A stretch of DNA of 64,000 bases from an uncultured Eubacteriales bacterium. Its GTDB lineage: Bacteria > Bacillota > Clostridia > Oscillospirales > Acutalibacteraceae. The notes under the pieces were generated by a model, which did not search any database, was not told the origin of the DNA, and saw only the letters and a list, made by a program, of their open reading frames with translations. The stretch is from NCBI GenBank assembly GCA_949293815.1, contig CASFEZ010000001.1, positions 62,001 to 126,000 on the forward strand. The letters run 5' to 3'. Position 1 is the stretch's first letter. The number at the start of each line of letters is the position of its first letter. Position numbers and translations under genes: made by a program. Below are positions 60,913 to 64,000 of the stretch, one piece after another.

Positions 60913-62598
60913 ATGAAAAAACCAAATATTCTTCTTCTCACCTCCGATCAACAGCATTTTTCTATGTTAGGTGCCATGAATGCAAAAATAAAAACCCCTA
61001 ATTTAGATGCGCTGGCAGCGGATGGTATGCTGTTTGAGCGAGCCTATTGCCCGAATCCCACCTGCACCCCTTCCCGTTCAAGTATTTTAACCGGGCAATA
61101 TCCTTCGCAGCACGGCGCATGGTCGCTCGGCACTAAGCTTCCGGAAACCGTTCCGACCCTTTCGGGAACATTGACCGATGCCGGATATGTTACCGCTCTG
61201 GTTGGCAAAGCGCATTTTCAGCCGACACTTTCAACAGCGGAATATCCATCGCTGGAATCGCGCCAAAAACTATGGGATTTGGACTTTTGGAAAAATTTTC
61301 ACGACAGCTTTTATGGCTTTTCCGAAGTGCAGCTTCTTAGAAACCACACGGCGGAGCTCTGGGTCGGTCAGCATTATGCGCTCTGGATGCAGGAGCAGGG
61401 TTTTACGAATTGGCGGGATTATTTTTTCAAGCCTACCGGCAATCTTGATGAGTATGGCATGGGAACCTGGGCGATCCCGGAGGAATATCACTATAATACC
61501 TGGATTGCAGAAAAAAGCTGTGCGGTGATGGAGCAGGCGCAGCGGGAAGAAAAACCGTTTTTTCTCTGGGCGAGTTTCCCAGACCCGCATTATCCGCAGC
61601 TTGTGCCGGCGCCTTGGGATAAGATGTACCGACCGGAGGATATGTTCCTGCCGCCCTTTTCGTTTGAGGAGCATGAGAAAAACCCACCCTATTTCAAAGA
61701 GGTTTTCAAGGAGCATCCTGATTTTTCCGAATATCTGGAGACGGGTATCGGTGTGCATGGTCTGTATCGTCATATTTATGATGAAACAGAACTAAAACAG
61801 CAGTTGGCATATGCCTATGGCATGGTCAGTTTTATGGATAAATATATCGGCAAAATTCTTGATCGGCTGGATGAGCTGGGACAGCGGGAGAATACGCTGG
61901 TCATTTTTACGACCGATCACGGCGATTTATTCGGACAGCATGGACTGCGCCACAAATGTCTGTTCCATTATGAGGATATGTTAAAAATCCCGCTGATTGC
62001 CCGCTTTCCGCATCATATCCCTGCCGGAATGCGTACCGACAGCCTGCAATCTCTTGTCGATTTGGTGCCGACAATCTTGGATTATTGCGGTCTGCCCGCT
62101 CTTGCCTCTGCGCGAGGGGTCGATCAGCGCGCGGTCTGGGACGGTATAGAGAAAAAAGCGCGTGATTGGGTTGTGGTGGAAGACCGGCACGAGCCGCACA
62201 CCTTGCATATGGACAGCTATGTGGAAGATGGCTGCAAAATCACTGTCCATGAGGGAAAAAGCTACGGAGAACTGTACGATTTACAAAACGACCCGGAGGA
62301 GCACAATAACCTTTGGGCGGAACCGGAGGCAATGCCGTTGAAGGCGCGGCTGCTGACTGCTTTTTTACGGGCAGAGCGGCAGATGGCGCAGACTCCGGAT
62401 CTTCCGATTATATATAAAAAAGACGGTTATCGGCTTTTCCTGACGCAGACTGCTTCTGTTTTGCAAAAAGAGAACGAAGTGGAGAACCTCTGGAACGAGC
62501 CGCAGCTCCTGCCTGCAAAAATTGCCGTTCTTCACGCGGCGATGAGTGATTTGATGAAAAATCAGCCCATGCCCATGCCGCGTATCTGTCCATCGTAA
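60913..62598 (+). CDS. Cytosolic sulfatase (Cys-type)
   Basis: A 561-residue sulfatase-family protein without signal peptide or membrane segment. The signature is C51-T-P-S-R, requiring conversion to formylglycine, with LLTSDQQ as the metal strand and TTDHGDLFGQHG and KCLFHYEDM later. It probably removes sulfate from imported mono- or oligosaccharides, complementing the extracellular enzyme at 35141. The maturase at 37254 is the only one seen in the window and could serve both. The ribosome site is GAGGGAATG, moderate. It is monocistronic. Confidence 0.9.
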   Translation: MKKPNILLLTSDQQHFSMLGAMNAKIKTPNLDALAADGMLFERAYCPNPTCTPSRSSILTGQYPSQHGAWSLGTKLPETVPTLSGTLTDAGYVTALVGKAHFQPTLSTAEYPSLESRQKLWDLDFWKNFHDSFYGFSEVQLLRNHTAELWVGQHYALWMQEQGFTNWRDYFFKPTGNLDEYGMGTWAIPEEYHYNTWIAEKSCAVMEQAQREEKPFFLWASFPDPHYPQLVPAPWDKMYRPEDMFLPPFSFEEHEKNPPYFKEVFKEHPDFSEYLETGIGVHGLYRHIYDETELKQQLAYAYGMVSFMDKYIGKILDRLDELGQRENTLVIFTTDHGDLFGQHGLRHKCLFHYEDMLKIPLIARFPHHIPAGMRTDSLQSLVDLVPTILDYCGLPALASARGVDQRAVWDGIEKKARDWVVVEDRHEPHTLHMDSYVEDGCKITVHEGKSYGELYDLQNDPEEHNNLWAEPEAMPLKARLLTAFLRAERQMAQTPDLPIIYKKDGYRLFLTQTASVLQKENEVENLWNEPQLLPAKIAVLHAAMSDLMKNQPMPMPRICPS

Positions 62599-62662
62599 GG
62601 ATGCTTGTCTTTTTCCGAAGGCATACATCACGCCTCCAGAAGAAAAGAGCGGTAACAATAGC

Positions 62663-62711
62663 AAAAAAGCGCAGCATACCCAGTTTGGGCAGATGCTGCG
62701 CTTTTTGTAAT
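62663..62711. terminator. Bidirectional terminator
   Basis: AAAAAGCGCAGCAT and ATGCTGCGCTTTTT form a 14-bp stem between converging genes. Confidence 0.9.
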
Positions 62712-62715
62712 AATT

Positions 62716-63207
62716 TTAGAAATAGTAATAAAACTCTTCTGCCAACTCCGCAAAAAGCGGAAACAGAAGTGTGCCGGCAAGCAGACTGAGAATAAAGCTG
62801 CCGACAAGCTGAATCGCCAGAAGAATCAGCATTGCCCGAAAGAAGTTGGCGCGGGCAGGGTAGCTTTTGTCCACCGCCCAAACAATATCAACAATCAGTC
62901 CCACAATCGGAATGGCGGAGAGGATGAACCAGAGTACATAGGTCCCAATGGAGGGAATCTGGTTCTGATTCATGGGCGACGAATAAGGCATACCGCCGTA
63001 GGGCGGCATATTGCCCGCCGGCGCATGGTACGGGGGCGGCGTCTGATAGCCCGTTGGCGGTACATAAGAAGAATCACCCGCCGGCGCAGCAGCTGCTTGC
63101 GCACTCATATCTGCCGAAGCCGTCCGTTGTTCTGCGACCGGCGCACCGCAGTTGGTGCAAAAAGCCGTCCCTTCCGGCAAACTTTGCCCACAATGGTTAC
63201 AGGTCAT
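62716..63207 (-). CDS. Zinc-ribbon membrane protein
   Basis: A 163-residue protein with an N-terminal zinc ribbon (CNHC/CTNC, 3-20), a Pro/Tyr/Ala-rich linker (about 30-85) and two hydrophobic segments (about 90-115 and 125-155). It resembles small DUF4870-type or TM2-like proteins with a zinc ribbon in front. The function is unknown. AAAGGACTGG precedes ATG 63207; the ATG 10 codons earlier lies on weaker context. It belongs to the same architectural class as 33440 and 59959. Confidence 0.75.
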   Translation of the reverse strand: MTCNHCGQSLPEGTAFCTNCGAPVAEQRTASADMSAQAAAAPAGDSSYVPPTGYQTPPPYHAPAGNMPPYGGMPYSSPMNQNQIPSIGTYVLWFILSAIPIVGLIVDIVWAVDKSYPARANFFRAMLILLAIQLVGSFILSLLAGTLLFPLFAELAEEFYYYF

Positions 63208-63410
63208 ATCATCCAGTCCTTTCTCTGTTCTTATCATATGCAGTAAAAACAGTATGCTACACTTATCATACCATTTCGCCCCTCTGCCGTCAAGAGATTT
63301 GTAAAAAAGCCCTTATCTGACCGGTTTTGACCCTATTTTTGGATGGCATATGGAAGCAAGCAACCGCCTTCGTCTCCATAGGATGCGGCCATGCGCCGCA
63401 AGACCACCTC

Positions 63411-64000
63411 TTACGGATACAGCAGCAAATCGCTGAGAATAACGCTTCCGCCACCGATATAAGCAACAATTTTCAGGTAATCACATCCGGCAATATCCAG
63501 ATCCACGGTGAAGGGGTCGGTTTTTTGCTCAATGGTCGGGGAGGTATATACAACCTCCTCGTCGGCAAAGACCTGGAAATAGCAGCTGCCGTTTTCCGCC
63601 ATGCCTTCGAGGGGCGCGGCGGTAAAGGTCAGTCGGCTGTATTTTTGATAAATTCGGAATTCACCGGAGTTCACCGAGTCATCCCAACGACTCTTAAATA
63701 GACGAACATAGTTTTTTGCGGTGGAGTAATCCGTGCCGAAGGTATCCTTGGGTTCGCCGCTGTCCCAGTACCAATCATCGCTGTTGAGCAGAACCTCCTG
63801 TTTCAACGAGATGGGGTGAATGCTGGCAATGCTTGCCAGCTTGGTTTTCAGCGTCTGGCTGTCGGGCAAAAGGCTCAGCGCCTGGTTCAGCGCGGCGACC
63901 GCCTCCTCGCCCCGGTTGTCGGCAATGAGCTGGTCGGCGCTGCTGAGAACGGCGGTTTCATACTGCTCGCTGGTTTCGTTCAGCATACGGGTAATATCTG
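63411..64000 (-). CDS. NPCBM/carbohydrate-binding-like protein (partial)
   Basis: The C-terminal part of a protein that continues past the window. About 60 visible residues are TPR-like or coiled (DNRGEEAVAALNQALSLLPD), followed by a ~130-residue beta-sandwich with WDSGEPKDTFGTDYSTAK and FADEEVVYTSPTI, as in NPCBM/galactose-binding modules. The domain probably binds sugars or acts as an accessory extracellular module. The start codon is outside the window, and an internal ATG at 63986 is not the true start. The 63208-63410 gap shows no feature. Confidence 0.6.
   Translation of the reverse strand, partial: DITRMLNETSEQYETAVLSSADQLIADNRGEEAVAALNQALSLLPDSQTLKTKLASIASIHPISLKQEVLLNSDDWYWDSGEPKDTFGTDYSTAKNYVRLFKSRWDDSVNSGEFRIYQKYSRLTFTAAPLEGMAENGSCYFQVFADEEVVYTSPTIEQKTDPFTVDLDIAGCDYLKIVAYIGGGSVILSDLLLYP

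Overview
The window looks like chromosome from an anaerobic gut Clostridium-class bacterium, probably of the Oscillospirales/Ruminococcaceae type. Four things point there: Gram-positive style promoters and AGGAGG ribosome sites, lipoproteins with short Sec signals, an anaerobic sulfatase-maturating radical SAM enzyme next to its sulfatase, and glycan-directed GH35 and GH29 enzymes. The backbone is moderately GC-rich. No species can be assigned from sequence alone.

Layout. 1-3.7 kb: the purE-purC operon (minus strand) behind a ZTP riboswitch with an overlapping terminator, a GNAT acetyltransferase, a VWA protein and a cytidine deaminase, separated by repeat-rich spacers that hold MITE-like palindromic elements. 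3.7-17 kb: a visibly AT-richer island. It carries a serine recombinase (apparently truncated at the C-terminus) with an XRE regulator, a 1451-residue metallophosphoesterase-NACHT protein, a hairpin-rich non-coding stretch, a nuclease-like fragment, McrC, McrB with an EVE/PUA-like insertion, a DUF6508-like protein, several small regulators and a SLOG-like gene that has lost its ATG. This is a phage-defence island, and the metallophosphoesterase-NACHT gene is the best candidate for an undescribed system. 17-29 kb: tRNA-Ala, HAD and MBL hydrolases, a GtrA-like protein, a Gfo/Idh/MocA oxidoreductase, a GH35 beta-galactosidase, a small regulator/lipoprotein pair, tRNA-Val, a SWIM zinc-finger protein, an array of hairpins with covarying stems, tRNA-Leu, a phosphoesterase and a glycine-riboswitch-controlled Na+/alanine(glycine) symporter.

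29-45 kb: a heterodimeric ABC exporter pair, a zinc-ribbon membrane protein, a membrane-bound sulfatase with its maturase, a HAD phosphatase, a lipoprotein, and an Agr-like two-component system followed by two more ABC exporters. The response regulator of that system has an in-frame amber codon at position 12. 45-48 kb: a TPP-riboswitch-controlled thiamine/precursor uptake operon (thiamine-binding protein, permease, binding protein, ATPase). 48-64 kb: a secreted protein of unknown function, MutY, a five-gene lipoprotein/ABC operon, an alpha-L-fucosidase, a ClC-family protein (CLC-F-like), three proteins of the zinc-ribbon/membrane or NPCBM-like type, and a second sulfatase.

How the parts work together. 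Riboswitches link purine synthesis, glycine/alanine transport and thiamine uptake to their metabolites. The GH35, GH29 and sulfatase/maturase genes suggest use of sulfated, fucosylated host or plant glycans. In the island, recombinase, regulators, McrBC and the NACHT protein form a mobile immune module whose gene order and decayed fragments record repeated exchange. Domain assignments come from motifs and remembered family features, with no database search.
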